A DNA stretch of 64,000 nt from Cynocephalus volans (taxonomy: Eukaryota; Chordata; Mammalia; Dermoptera; Cynocephalidae): assembly GCF_027409185.1 (NCBI RefSeq), contig NC_084464.1, positions 46,909,095 to 46,973,094 on the forward strand, written 5' to 3'. A program made the translations under genes and the position numbers. The notes below the pieces were generated by a model that was not told where the DNA came from, ran no database searches, and saw nothing but the letters and a program-made list of their open reading frames with translations. Below, one piece after another: positions 47,790 to 59,771 of this stretch (the stretch's first letter is position 1; each line of letters starts with the position of its first letter).

Positions 47790-48740
47790 AAAAAAAAAAA
47801 AAACTCGATTAAAAAATGGGCAAAGGACTTGAACAGACATTTCTTCAGAGATGATACACAAATGGTCAACAAGTATACGAAAAGATGCTCAATATCACTA
47901 ATCATCAGGGAAATGCAAATCAGAACCACATGAGATATCACCTCACATCTATTAGGATGGTTACTATAAAAAAGCAATAACCCAGAGAATAACAAGTGCT
48001 GATGAGGATGTGGAGAAATTGGAACACTTGTGCACTGTTGGTGGGAATGTAAAATGGTGCAGTCGCTGTAAAAACAGTATGGCAGTTCCTCGAAGAATTA
48101 AAAATAGAATTACCATTTGATCCAGCAGTTCCACTTCTGTGTTTATATCCAAAAGAATTGAAAGCAGGATCTGGAAGAGATATTTGTGCACTCATGTTCA
48201 AAGGAGCATTATTCACAATAACCAGAAGGTGGAAACAACCCACTGACCATTGACAGAATAATGGATAAACAAAATGTGATATACAAGGGTGCTCCAAAAA
48301 GTTCGTGGAAAAATGGAACTGAGAGACAATATGAATCTGACCATGAACTTGTTGAAGACCATTTGTACGTACAATGGATTACTCACCCTTAAAAAAGGAA
48401 ATTCTGACACCTGCTATCACATGGATTGAGGACATTGTGCTAAGTGAAATAATCTAGTCACAAAAAGACAAATATTGAATGATTCCACTTAATGAGGTAT
48501 CTAATTCATAGAGACAGTAGAATGGTTGTTGCCAGAGGCTGGTGGGGAGGAGGTGGAATGGAGAGTTATTGTTTATTGTACAGAGTTTCAGTTGTGCAAG
48601 ATGAAAAAGTTTTGAAAATTGGCTGCACATGTGAATACACTTAATACTGAACTGTACATTAAAAATGGCTAATATGTTTGTTCATATGAAAGAAGAAAAT
48701 AATTAAGATGGTAAATTTTATGTTATGTGGTTTTTTTTTT
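47790..48740 (+). mobile_element. L1M 3' end carrying a MITE
   Basis: AAAATGGGCAAAGGACTTGA through GGTAAATTTTATGTTATGTG, interrupted by the MITE at 48284-48365. Confidence 0.8.
48284..48365. mobile_element. Palindromic MITE, copy 1
   Basis: An 82-bp inverted-repeat element (CAAGGGTGCTCCAAAAAGTT ... AACTTGTTGAAGACCATTTG) with TA on both sides, inserted in an old L1 at 47790-48740. TA duplication suggests the mariner/Tc1 superfamily. Confidence 0.75.
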
Positions 48741-48794
48741 TTTTTTTTTTTTACCACAATTGAAGTTTAAAAGTTAAATAAATATTAGCTATTA

Positions 48795-48900
48795 TTATTT
48801 TACAGGTGAGGAAACTGAGATCCCAAGAGGAGGAAGTGATTTGACCAAAACCACTTCCTGTCAACACAGAGCTGGACCTAACCCAGTCCTCTCATCAAAC
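48795..48900 (-). mobile_element. MIR SINE fragment
   Basis: TTTTACAGGTGAGGAAACTG, minus orientation. Confidence 0.6.
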
Positions 48901-49243
48901 ATCAGAGGACTTCAGATTTCTCAGATTGATGAGATCCTGATAAGGACCTTCTGGAGCCTTGTTTTGGAGTTGGCAATAGAAAAATCACATCTCAGAGATG
49001 TGTAGCACTGTTTGCAGGAAGTCTGGTCTCGGCCATAACCCAGCCAACTCAGATTGTCCCACAGTAACTTGATTCTGAGGCCCAGACTCACAACCTGAAA
49101 GTGGCATGGTTTATGTTTAATGTCACATTCGATAACTGCAGGGTGCAAAACCTCATTATACAGGGTTATTGCAACCTGCCCCTTGTCAACAAGACAGCTG
49201 GGTTCAGAGAAAGCTTAAAAACCCACACAGAAACCCTTGAATG

Positions 49244-49245
<2 letters not shown>

Positions 49246-49306
<61 letters not shown>

Positions 49307-49313
49307 AAGAGAC

Positions 49314-49346
<33 letters not shown>

Positions 49347-49362
49347 CAGAGACAGAGAGGGA
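49246..49362. repeat. Compound GT / GA / GACAGA microsatellite
   Basis: (GT) for about 38 bp, then (GA), then (GACAGA) units. Confidence 0.95.
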
Positions 49363-51418
49363 GAGAAGAAACACTCTGCAACCCACTCAAATGGAGCAGC
49401 TTATTCTGAAGAGGGCATGTTGGCAGCAAAGGGGTGGTGCTCCTCAGAACAGTCAGGAAACAATGACACCTTTCTAAGGGGGTAGTTCTAATTAAGACAT
49501 GAAAAACATGTTTTCTTAAAACTCAATACTTCTTAGTGACCATGCAGTGAACAAAATTAGGCAGGGTATATCTGTCCAGTTACTTTGTAAATAAAGGAAA
49601 CTCTGGGTTTTTTGCAGCTGCAGTCCAGTGGGCAGATAACTGAAAAATAGATGTAAGAACATAGCACTGCTCCAACGTGATGAAGATTCTTCCACCAGGA
49701 GAAACCAACCAGGCTGGGCCCAGGGCAAGAGGGCCAGTGTAGCTAAGGGTGGGGCTCGGGGCATTCAACATCAGGGCACTTTTTGCAGCCCAGATGCCAG
49801 GAGAGGATCATGGAGGGGGCAGAATCAAGTTTCCTGCTGTTCCCCAAGTTTTGTAGTAACAATAGTGGATGGCAGATGCTCTGCAGGGGAGTAGCCATCT
49901 GCATGCCTCATTTTTCACATGTCTGTGAGCTGCTTTATAAAGCACAAGAGGCCCTAAACTTCACCTCAGTGGAACAGTGCCTGGTTTACAACAAATGGAC
50001 CATAAACATTTGGGGGCAGGCTGGCTGGCTGACAAGGGCACTAGGACCAGGAGAGTGGATCTAGAAACTTCTTCACATTTGACTGGAAATAGATTTAAGA
50101 TCAATGTAGCCTGAAGACCGTGGACCAGTTTTATAGTTATGGCCCCTCAAAAGTCAAATTGCTGCTGGTTCATCTTTTGGAAAGGAATTCAAGACACACA
50201 GTCAGGCTACAAGGATAGCTAGAACATCATGGTTTTGGACTCCATACCTCAAGAAAAGTAACAGGAAGGAAGGGCCACTGAGGCACAGAGGCTGCCTTAC
50301 AAGGAAGGACAGGAAGCCAATTTATTGAGCATCTATCATGTACTACTAGGTTGGTGCTGGGGATGGGGATGAGTAGAGCAATGAATGAGTTCTGGGATCC
50401 CTCAGTGGGGGCAGGGGAGTCACATTTTACTAACAACATGTAGAGGCTGGTGTCATCTTTAGGAAGACTTTGATATCTACAGAGGATGATAGTATACATG
50501 TGTTTAAGCTTTTAGACTGAAAAAAATCGGGAGTTCTCAGTTTGGAAACATGGTTGGGAGCAGATATAATACAATCATCAAATCATTTAGTAGGATTAGA
50601 GTAACTAGAACTAGTCATCACATCCCCAAATACTAATTAGCTACTTGTTCTTCCCACCTTATTTCCTTGGTCAGAAACTTTGAGGAGATAACTTTAAGCC
50701 AAGTCATAATGCCTACAGCAAGGAGATATCTTATGAGAGCCTGTTATCTCAAAGCAGACGTAGGCCAGAAGTATTTAATACCTGTAGAAAGGCTTAGACA
50801 CTGGATGTATTTGTAATGCGTCAACTAAACTAAGTTGGGAATTCATGCCCCAGAATTCCCTCCCTGTATAGTTCTGTGTTAGCAAGGACCACATGACCTT
50901 GTGTGAGATTTCAAAGGTAGAAATGTTGCGCCAGCTACATTCTGTTTATACTTGGGAGGTCAGTGGAAAGAGGTCAATGCCTGGCACATAAGAAGCACTC
51001 GATACATGGTGGTTATGACCACTTTTGTTCTATGGCTGCAAGACAGCTTCTCTCCTCCTTTCCCATTAGTTAAGAAATTTCATTTAATTCAGAATTAACC
51101 TTTAACTCAAAAAGAGAAACAAATACACCCTCCTCCAATAAACAAATCAATGAGTAAGTGCTTAAAAAGGACACTTTGTAGGGAAGTTTTCCCTGGGGAC
51201 TTACACAGCTATATTAGAATTTATTCTCTTTCCTTTGGCTGAATGTTTATTTCTCCAATAGGTTCACTAGGATAAACGTATCATGCAAAGCCAATAGATG
51301 ATACATTACAATCTCCTGGCTCTGAAAACTTCCCAAACCTGTTGAGAATGACAAAACCTCCTGTCCTGAGTAATTTGAAGAGGTCTAAGAAAAAAACCCC
51401 ACCCCTCAACTTTTTTTT

Positions 51419-51511
51419 AGGGCTGGCTGGTTAGCTAGGTTAGAGCACAGTGTTGTAACACCAAGGTCAAGGGTTCAGATCCCCATAATGGCCAGCCACG
51501 AAAAAAAATAA
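51419..51511 (+). mobile_element. tRNA-Ile SINE monomer
   Basis: GGGCTGGCTGGTTAGCTAGG start with a short deletion in the D arm, B box GGTTCAGATCC and A-tail. Confidence 0.82.
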
Positions 51512-51900
51512 AGTAAATTAAAAAATTCACTGTTCTTCATAGCTGATACCTACCCTACCCTTGTCAATGCCTGGCTGTATAGCACAGATCACTGAAGATT
51601 AACTACTAGCCCTTGAGTTTATGTTAAGAAAAAACTGGGGTTCTTTCCAGCATGGATATTTAAGTTGCTGCTCAAAATTAGCATAGCACAGAGGAAAACT
51701 TTTCACCTTTTCTTGTTCCAACCAGATTCCAAGGTGATGTGTGGTAAAAATCTAGAGAAAAGTATCTGAAAAGACAAGCACCCAAACACTGAAGTTTCTT
51801 AATCCAGAGCACGCTTTAAAAAGCCAAACAGACACCTATCGTTAACATACTGGTGAGTTCCCCACATTAGCTGTATTCCAATGTAGAATAGAATATGAGG

Positions 51901-52463
51901 ACCCACCCGGGGTCCTGGGGGTTGCATCCAGGGACAGACCCCTCTTTCCGCAACCAGGCAAGGAGCATGCCAAAAACAGCACTTCCAGGCAAGGAGCACG
52001 CCAGCCATCACAATAGCCACGGCCACTGCAAAAGTGGCTAGATGCCACAACCGCTATGCAGATGGCCCACCAGCCAGTCGAGTGCATTGACAAAAGGAGA
52101 GTCACCAGCAGAGACCAAAGAAGAGGCTGTCTCTCTCCACAAAGCCCACTCTAGAGTGACAGAAGCAGCATCTACGCTATGCTAATAGTGGGGGACCCGA
52201 GCACACCTCTCTCAGCACTGGACAGATCATCTAGGCAACAAATCAACAGAGTAACCATTACTCTTTCAGAAGGAGAGAAGAAATCTAGGGTTATCAGAGG
52301 TGGGAGGAGGGAGATGGGTATGGGGAGAGATTGGATAAGGGGCATAAAGAATAGGTGTGATTTGTAATAATATGTATGCTAATAATATTGATTTGACCAA
52401 CATATGTCAATGTTGAACCCCAAAGATATGTATAATCAGTTATGACTCAATAAAAAAAATAAG
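51901..52463 (+). mobile_element. Internally deleted L1-derived non-autonomous retroelement
   Basis: The 563-bp element is flanked by the duplication AGAATATGAGG at 51890-51900 and 52464-52474 and ends in an A-rich tail. Its first ~270 bp share blocks with the L1 5'UTR on the minus strand near 11200-11290 (for example GAGAGTCACCAGCAGAG). About 75 bp (near 52176-52252) then encode [20 protein letters not shown], the L1 ORF2 endonuclease segment also seen at 8870-8940. The rest resembles an L1 3'UTR. All of ORF1 and most of ORF2 are missing. Duplications at both ends mean this form was itself reverse-transcribed and inserted. Its first part contains an 18-bp repeat, CCAGGCAAGGAGCAYGCC, at about 51954 and 51987. 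Confidence 0.75.
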
Positions 52464-52661
52464 AGAATATGAGGCCTGTGGCTCTGCTGCCATTTTAATT
52501 CCACCAAATGCTTGGTTTTTCTAAGTATACAATCTATTCCATATGCCAATGGAATCATGCCTCGGACTAGAAAAAGACATGTTTAGGAATTGTGTCAGGT
52601 ATTAGGTGACCTAGATGACTGTGGGCTGGTTGCACCACTATTCTGGATCCGCCCCCCCCCC

Positions 52662-52752
52662 CTTTTTTGGTGGTTGGCCAGTAAGGAGATCCAAACCCTT
52701 AACTTTGCTGTTATCAGCACCGTGCTCTAACCAGCTGAACTAACCGGCCAGC
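52662..52752 (-). mobile_element. tRNA-Ile SINE monomer
   Basis: Reverse body TGGTGGTTGGCCAGTAAGGA ... CTGAACTAACCGGCCAGC. Confidence 0.82.
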
Positions 52753-54284
52753 TGTTTTTGATCCTCCAAGGTCATCTCTAGAAGACAAACAGTCCCTGCA
52801 TTATGGACGGCTTGAGATGTCCCATCTATAGGTAGCAGTTATCCACAACAGGCTGCTGTGAAAGGTCTTCTTAGGAGTTACATTCAGTAATGTCCCTTTC
52901 TTGCAATGGGTTATTAAGGTCACACATGTAGGAAGATATAGGCAATTACAGAGAAACTATGCAAATGGTGGGGTCAAAATTCTTGTGCCTTTGTGTCCTT
53001 CCCCTACCTCCCACAGATATCTCTATGTCAGAAATGTAGGAGAGAAAAATCTGAAGAGAAGCACTGAAGGTCTCCCCAAACTTTTTCAAGCCATTAAGCA
53101 ACGTCCTTTTATGCACAATTTTGTCAGTCATTGCGTTCAAATGCATACGTAGCCAGCTGATGGAAAAAATATGCAGCTAGGTTGGGGAATTCTGAGTTTT
53201 GGGATATTGACTAACCAGCTCAAATTCAATGAATTTTGTCACCAATGTTGGCAACAGTCTCCCGGGGTGCCAATCTCAGAAAGTACAGGGTTCTAACGTG
53301 CCATGCTAAAAGGGGGGTTCAGAGTGCTGCTAGGAAGACCAGATAAGTATGGCGAAGCTCTTCACTGATACTCTTCATACCTTACAAGGCGTGCACGCCG
53401 CTTCTGAATTACTGAGATCACAAATTTACAGCCAGGACTCTTTCTCTCTCTGCCTCATTCTCAAGATCCCTAGTGTGATTATTTACTTAGAAAAAAAATA
53501 TGCAAGTAAAAAGAATTATTACCAAATAATTTAACAGCAAAGAGAGCAGTATAATTCAAATCCAGATATGCACACACACACACACACACACAAAATATTA
53601 AAGACTGAAAAATACTTTGACAGATATTTAGTTTCTAATTTTTTACTATTAAAACTGTGGCTATGGAAAAATAAAGTTACTTGTCTGTGTGTTCTAAAAA
53701 AAAAAATTCAAATCTAGAAATGAGGCAAAGAATTCAGAGGGAATAAATGGTGTTTGGAACCTGCATTGACCTATATGTAGACCTCAGAGGTACTGTCAGA
53801 GAAAGGTGTACCACTATTCCAGCACCACACCACCTCTTTTTGCAGCAGGAAAATTATGACTTGCAGTATATGTGACATCATTTCCTTAGGCTTTCAGAGT
53901 ATGTAACCATAACTATCCGATGAAATATGCAACTTAATAAAGGAAAAGTGTGCTCAATACAGAACACTGCCTAAGATATGCTTACTTAAGTTTTATATGT
54001 TTATTAGAGGACACAATTAAATATCATTTTCCAAACTGAACCTACCTTAAAATCAGTTAAAAAGGTGGAATATCCACTGGTTAACGAAAAAACAAAACCT
54101 TCTTATTTTTCTGATTATTTGGTTCATTTTAACAAAGATGCATCATTCCATTGCCTTTACCCCAATGTTAATTTCAGATTGTACAATAGAGCAAAGAGCA
54201 AGACATCGTCTCCTGCCAATTTTCTGATGTCTCATTTCTTCAAGTTGGCCGCCACCATAGTTTTCCAAAAATCAAGAGCAATGG
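52753..54284. other. Region just downstream of FKBP5
   Basis: No repeat except a short (CA)n near 53570. It is free of SINEs and L1, and an alternative distal FKBP5 3' end could lie here. Confidence 0.4.
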
Positions 54285-56524
54285 GAAATCACATTTAAAA
54301 AAAAAATTTATTTAAGGAACACAAAAAAGTGCATCTAAATATTTAAGAAAAAAAAATTAGTTTTTAGTTCATTATATGCTGACCCACCACTCCATTATGC
54401 AGTCTAAAAGTTGATTCACAGACATCTGCTGATTTCTATACAAATTGTTTGAGATTACTGAATTCGATACGAGATTATGTGAAGATTCTTCTCGAGTGGT
54501 GATGGCACCTTGCACTCGTTTGCTCAGAACCACTCGCACACCCTTTCCCCACCATACCTACTCTCACCAGCTCCCCCTGGTGACCCATAACATACACTTG
54601 GGAGAAGCTGGCTGGGATCACTGGATTTTCGGAATAGTTTTTTTATCTGCAAAAAGCTAACTGGCCTTCTTAGGATCAAATTTTAATCTTGGCCTCACTG
54701 GAATCATGCTCTAGTCAACAGAGCTACAAATATCAAACAGTTAAGCAAATAAGCAAAATCAACTTTCGTTTTTCATATTTCCTAGGTGAGACTGGGGCCT
54801 TTCAAAGAAATATTTCATAAGAAAAGACAGAAGCATAAATGAGAAATTAGAAGGGTTTTAGTTATCATTAAAGTAAAATCACTCACAATTTAATTCTATT
54901 TGTTCCATGGAGAAGAAAACTGGTATAAAATGACTTGATTTTTAGGTTTAAAGGTGGATTCTAACCTAACAGAGAAAGTGTTTTGTTAAAACCACCATAA
55001 AAATAAAAACTAATCTAAACTATAACTGCCAGTGTTCTTTAGGATTTACAAAGTGAGATGTTCCAGGCTTAAGCGAATGGCTCTTTGGATTGCCAAATGC
55101 ATTCCCACGAGTTTTTCTCAGGCTGTGGGAATGGAAAGCCATGCTCAATTCTGTTATCCATAAGGACTAAATTTCAACTACATATACATATTTTAAGACT
55201 TGCCCTAATTCAATGCCTAATTATTGGAGATTTAGGTTCATATGTACCTGCATGGAAAGCTGTTTTCAACTCTTTCACAACTCACACCAGAACAAAGAAG
55301 CTATCAGTGCAGGAAAAGAAGGCAATTGCACGTCAAACCCGCAGGTAAAACCCTTACTGTAGAAGAGCAACTACTTATTTGTCAACCCCACAGATTTTGT
55401 TTTTAAAAATTAAGCTACTTGGTAATAAAAAGTCAAAAAAATTTTTGTATGATAAAGTGTAAATAAAGTTCCATAAACCAGTATACATATGTTTATGAGC
55501 CAGTGATTTAAGAAAGACAAAAAAAAAAAAAAGCTGCATCAATCCTAAATGGATACATAAATAAATCCACTCCAGGTCAAGGATATAATAAGAACAAGTC
55601 TAAAACTTCTAATGTCAAGGATTAGAATGGAAATAAGGAGCTGAACGGTAGCGATGCTAACAGGAAGTACTGTATATTCAACATTAGTTCCAAAAAGAAA
55701 TAGAGGAGGGAAGGAAAAAAAAAACACCATAATTCTGATTGCACTTTTCACATTTCAGCATCTCAGAATTACATCCAAAGCAGGAAAAGCTAATCCAGAA
55801 ATTCCCATCTGCTCATTTTCATTGTGAAGGGTGTTTTAGGAATGACAGAATTACTCCTCCAGGGACAAGCTGAGTGTGGGAGAAATCCACTCCCACAAGG
55901 CTACGGAGGGAGCGTGGGAGGTGGCTAAGTCAGCAAGCAGGTGACCTCTGAGGTTCTGGCTTTCAAGTCTGTGATACTGCTGTGGAACTAAGGGGAATAT
56001 AAGACCCTCTATTGTGGGTTCTGTTGGTTAAAAATGCAACAGGTTGCATTCAGAGCACTTCAGTCATTTAAAAAACAAAACCTCATCCTCCTTCCCCCAC
56101 CCCACCCACCTGTAGGAAAGGAGAAATTCACTGAGCAGTTTTTTTTTTTAAAGGTTTCTTCATATGTAAAACCTAACAGACAGACCAAAATTGTGAGGAT
56201 TATCTCAAGGGACCCTGAATTGGATACTGAAACTTGACATAAACTGAAATGAGCTGGACTTAAGCTGTTGGCTTAATCTCTCCACACCAACAGTCATTTC
56301 TGTTTTGTTCCACCTGGAGTGGTCCCTTGCCACCCCCTCAATGAACCCACTGGGTAGCAGCAGGGTGGTTATTTTTTGGAAGCTATTTGGTTTTGCCATT
56401 TGCTTCCAGAATCACATAGAGAATAACAAACTTTACATTAAACACTGTTCAGTCCTGAGTTGGGTAGAGGCCCACTGAGGAGGGGCCGAGTTCATTAGGA
56501 CTCTCTTCCCTCCTTGGCGTGGCG
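54285..56524 (-). other. FKBP5: FKBP5 3'UTR (end inferred)
   Basis: The untranslated part starts after the TGA at 56525. A minus-strand AATAAA lies at 54312-54307 in an A/T-rich setting. It would give a 3'UTR of about 2.2 kb, similar to the length known for human FKBP5. The stretch contains no SINE or L1 copy, unlike the DNA on both sides, which supports exonic constraint. An alternative AATAAA occurs further on near 54010. The exact cleavage site is inference. Confidence 0.5.
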
Positions 56525-56632
56525 TCATACATGGCCTTTAGGTTTCTCTTCTTCCATTGCTTGACTTTGTATTCCTTTTTCGTTGGTGGCCCCTTCTAAA
56601 GTCTGCTTGCCCATTGCTTTACTGGCTTCTTC
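56525..56632 (-). CDS. FKBP5: FKBP5 last coding exon (C-terminus)
   Basis: FKBP5 encodes FKBP51, an Hsp90 co-chaperone that modulates steroid receptors. Acceptor cttcctcag precedes GAAGAAGCC at 56632. The exon encodes 35 residues ending in AMEEEKPKGHV and a TGA at 56527-56525. This is the variable, charged C-terminal tail after the last TPR helix. It differs from the human tail at several positions, as expected for this poorly conserved segment. Phase 0 joins it to the exon at 57356-57595. Confidence 0.95.
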   Translation of the reverse strand, partial: EEASKAMGKQTLEGATNEKGIQSQAMEEEKPKGHV

Positions 56633-57355
56633 CTGAGGAAGAAATAAGAAATCAAGAGGGTTAGAGAAAAAAGAAGTGAAATAAATTCCTGGTTCCTCCA
56701 GACTGTTTATCAGGTCCAAAACAAGAGTGTAATACAATAATTTTATTTAGGTTGCCCTGCTGGGTAAGTTAGGGCTGTGCTACCAATAGGTAGAATGGGA
56801 GTTTTCGCTTTTCTTTGGTTAAATGACTAGCTTGCTGATGGACGGCTGTTGAACAGCGAGGGCCGTGTGATAAGTGGGCTGGGGAGTGGAGGATGCACTC
56901 AGGACCAGGGCACAACTATGCTGTCAGGGAGGCCAGCCTCTCTCTCCACACAGTCCTCTCCTATCACGTTTGCCAGGTGGGGCTCCTATAATAGCATGTT
57001 TCCTGGGAAAATCGGAAGTTTCAACAAGGAAGTATTACTTGAAAAAAACCCCTAATAAACTTATAATTTTATTTTAATAACAAAAGCTTTAGTACATTTG
57101 AAGGGTATTTATTTTCCTCATCTCTTGTGTGGACATGCCAAGGCCTCACAACTTGTGCCTCTGTTAAGTGAAACAGCCTACTCAACCTCTGTATCCAAAC
57201 CAGCCTCAGATCAGATTGGAAATCATTTTCTCTATTCTTGTGCTTCTCCGGTGGTCTACCTGTCCCTGTCCATTATATTTAACATCTTAGAACAAAAACC
57301 AAAGGGGCAAGGTCAGTTCTTGATCTACCTGAAGGCAAGTGGGCTCTGGACATAC

Positions 57356-57595
57356 CTTCGCATCCTGCTCTGCAAACTTCTTGAACATGTTGGCATATAT
57401 CCTGCGGTCCCTCTCATTGTGCTCCTTAGCCTTTTTCTGGCACATGGAGATCTGCAGTCTTGCAGCCTTATTCTGGGGATTTACTTCCAACACTTTCTCA
57501 AAGTCGCCCCTGGCTGACTCAAACTCGTTCATGAGCAGCTGGGCTTCACCCCTCCTGTATAAGCCTTTCTCATTGGCACTGTCTAGTCCAAGGGC
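57356..57595 (-). CDS. FKBP5: FKBP5 penultimate coding exon (TPR domain)
   Basis: The exon has 240 nt and exactly 80 codons, acceptor ttcctag and donor AAG|gtatgt. By length and homology it covers about residues 343-422. It begins [20 protein letters not shown], in which the Lys and Arg at positions equivalent to 352 and 356, known to contact the MEEVD tail of Hsp90, are intact. The remainder includes [20 protein letters not shown] and the helix [20 protein letters not shown]. Nothing in it is disrupted. Confidence 0.97.
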
Positions 57596-57744
57596 CTAGG
57601 AACAGATGGTCTATATTTTAGAAAAGATGAACATAACCCTTCTCACATGTGGGAATTTCAGTAAGAAATTCAGTAATTAAACAGCTTACCAAAGCTCTCT
57701 GGCCAAGGGAGATGGAAAAGCCATATTGAAAAAATAAGGCTCAG

Positions 57745-57837
57745 GCTGACCGGTTAGCTCAGTTGGTTATTGTGGTATTATAAAACCAAGGTCAAGGGTT
57801 TGGATCCCCATACCGGCCAACCGCAAAAAAAGAAAAA
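57745..57837 (+). mobile_element. tRNA-Ile SINE monomer (FKBP5 intron)
   Basis: AGGCTGACCGGTTAGCTCAG start, shortened anticodon arm and A-tail. ATAAGGCTCA and ATGAGGCTCA flank it. Confidence 0.85.
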
Positions 57838-58094
57838 ATGAGGCTCAAGATAATTACACACTATTGATCAAAATATACTACAAAAATTAATTTCTGTATT
57901 TACTGTAATTATGTAATTTCTAGAAAAATCTTAAGGAAATTTGGGAGGGAGCTCTTGAGAAGTTCATTTTAAAGTTCATTGGAACAAGTAAGTGCCCAAG
58001 AATGGCTGAAATTTTGGGAAAGAGAAAGTAATAAAAGCGATTTGTCCTACTAAAGAAAAAGATGTACTATAAAATGACTGAAATTAAAACAGTT

Positions 58095-58435
58095 TGTAAA
58101 GAAAAGAGGTTTATTTGACTCATGACTTTGGAATAGTTGCCCCTGGCACAGGCCTCAGGCTGCTTCTACTCATGGCAGAAAATGGCAGGGCAGCCGGTGG
58201 GCACAAGCAGATCACATGGCGAGAGGAAGCAAGAGAGAAAGGGAGGGGAGGTGCCAGTGTCCTTTAAACAACCAGCTGCCATGGGAACTAAAGGAATGAG
58301 AAGTCACTCACTAACTCCCCCACCTGTAGGGAGGGCATTAATCCATTCATGAGGGATCCTCTCCCATGACCCAAACACCTCCCAACATCGCCACATTGGG
58401 GATCAGATTTCAACAGATATCACATACAAACCCCC
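58095..58435 (-). mobile_element. MST/MLT1-type MaLR LTR in an FKBP5 intron
   Basis: The plus strand starts GTAAAGAAAAGAGGTTTATT and ends near CACATTGGGGATCAGATTTC, the reverse complement of a MaLR LTR. It is truncated at the right. Confidence 0.6.
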
Positions 58436-58470
58436 CAAAACTCATAAAAATATAATATACCTTCTTTTTA

Positions 58471-58552
58471 GGAAGGTACTTCAAAAAGTTCATGGAAAAA
58501 TGGAATTGAAAGATAATACGAATCTTTCCACGAACTTTTTGAAGTACTGTCA
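58471..58552. mobile_element. Palindromic MITE, copy 2 (FKBP5 intron)
   Basis: An 82-bp near-palindrome (AAGGTACTTCAAAAAGTTCA ... GAACTTTTTGAAGTACTGTC) flanked by TA on both sides. Nearly all of it can fold into one hairpin. Confidence 0.78.
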
Positions 58553-58919
58553 TATAATCTTAGGGTGGAAGAACTTTCTAACTAGAATGGAAAGGACAAA
58601 TTTGACTAAGTAAATATTAAAACTTTCTTTACAGAGAGATACAATTAACAACGTTAAAAGACAAACTAGTGAGGAAAATAGCCTCCCTATTGTTAGACAG
58701 GGTTAATGTGATAACATACAACTGTTTCAAACAATAGAAGATAGACAAATAATTTGGTCACAGGATATGAATGGACAATTCACAGAAGAAATACAAATGG
58801 CTAACAGAGAAAGAACGTGTAACTCCATTAGTAACCAAGAAATAAAAACAAAAAAGAATTTTTTGTAGCCATTAATATTGACAAAAAAGAAAAACACTTA
58901 TAATATTCAATGATAATAT

Positions 58920-59290
58920 TGTTAAATAAAATTTGTGGGAGGCCATTGATTTGCACTAAGCCTAACAGACCAAACTAATATAGAGTTTAACTACAGTAGC
59001 TGAGCTTTAGTTAATTGTAGGAGGCTCATTAAGCAATTAAATTATAACCAGTAAAGCTGTGTTCTGTTTCCTAGAAATACTGTCGGATCATGTTATTGGT
59101 TGGGGTTCTCTGAACCTGCTCTGGTTCAGAAGGCTGTGTGATTCACAAATCTTTTTTTTTTTTTTTTTGGTGGCTGGCCGTTAGGTGGATCTGAGCCCTG
59201 GACCTTGGTGTTATATAAGACTGCACTGTAACCAACTGAGCTAACAGGCCAGCCCCAGAAGCAGTACTAATAATACAAACGTAAAAATGG
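58920..59290 (+). mobile_element. Partial ERV LTR of the TGTTAAATAAA family in an FKBP5 intron
   Basis: The start TGTTAAATAAAATTTGTGGG and the block CCTAACAGACCAAACT match the LTR at 44190-44712. Divergence is higher, and a SINE interrupts it at 59151. The right end is uncertain. Confidence 0.5.
59151..59254 (-). mobile_element. tRNA-Ile SINE monomer (FKBP5 intron)
   Basis: T-tract, then a reverse body ending GAGCTAACAGGCCAGCCC. It interrupts the partial LTR at 58920. Confidence 0.82.
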
Positions 59291-59771
59291 AGAGGGCTGC
59301 TGATGCCTTGTAGGTCTTTCAAGTTATTTATGTATTTTTAATCAGTGAGTAAATGTGATTATAATAAAAAGTGAAATTATATATCCTTTATATGAGCAGT
59401 GTGGTCTGATATAGTAAAGTCCTGAAATTAAAACTAAATCTGCTCTTATTAAACTGATCTTGAGGAGTTAAATGTCTAATCTGATACAAATACCATAGAT
59501 ATAAGGTCACAGATGAAAATTGTTTAATTTTATCAGAACTTTTACATATAATATATTACAATAAATCATCTACTTTTCTGATAATCAAAATCTTTCTCAA
59601 TTTCCCAGTTAATACAGAGAAACAAATAACCACAAACATACAAATAAATAAGACAAAGCAAATGAAAAACCCTCTATACTTTGGCTAAAAGGAAGTAAAA
59701 GAAGACTAAGTATGGAGATGGAGAAAAAGATCTGGAATACCTGAAGTCCATTTCACATGAGACACTCTTAC

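Larger units (their letters stand above)
48741..51418. other. Intergenic, mostly unassigned
   Basis: Apart from the MIR near 48800 and the compound microsatellite, no gene or repeat was recognised. Confidence 0.45.

Noticed and set aside
57098-57517. A 139-codon plus-strand frame
   Set aside because: Antisense shadow of the FKBP5 penultimate exon.
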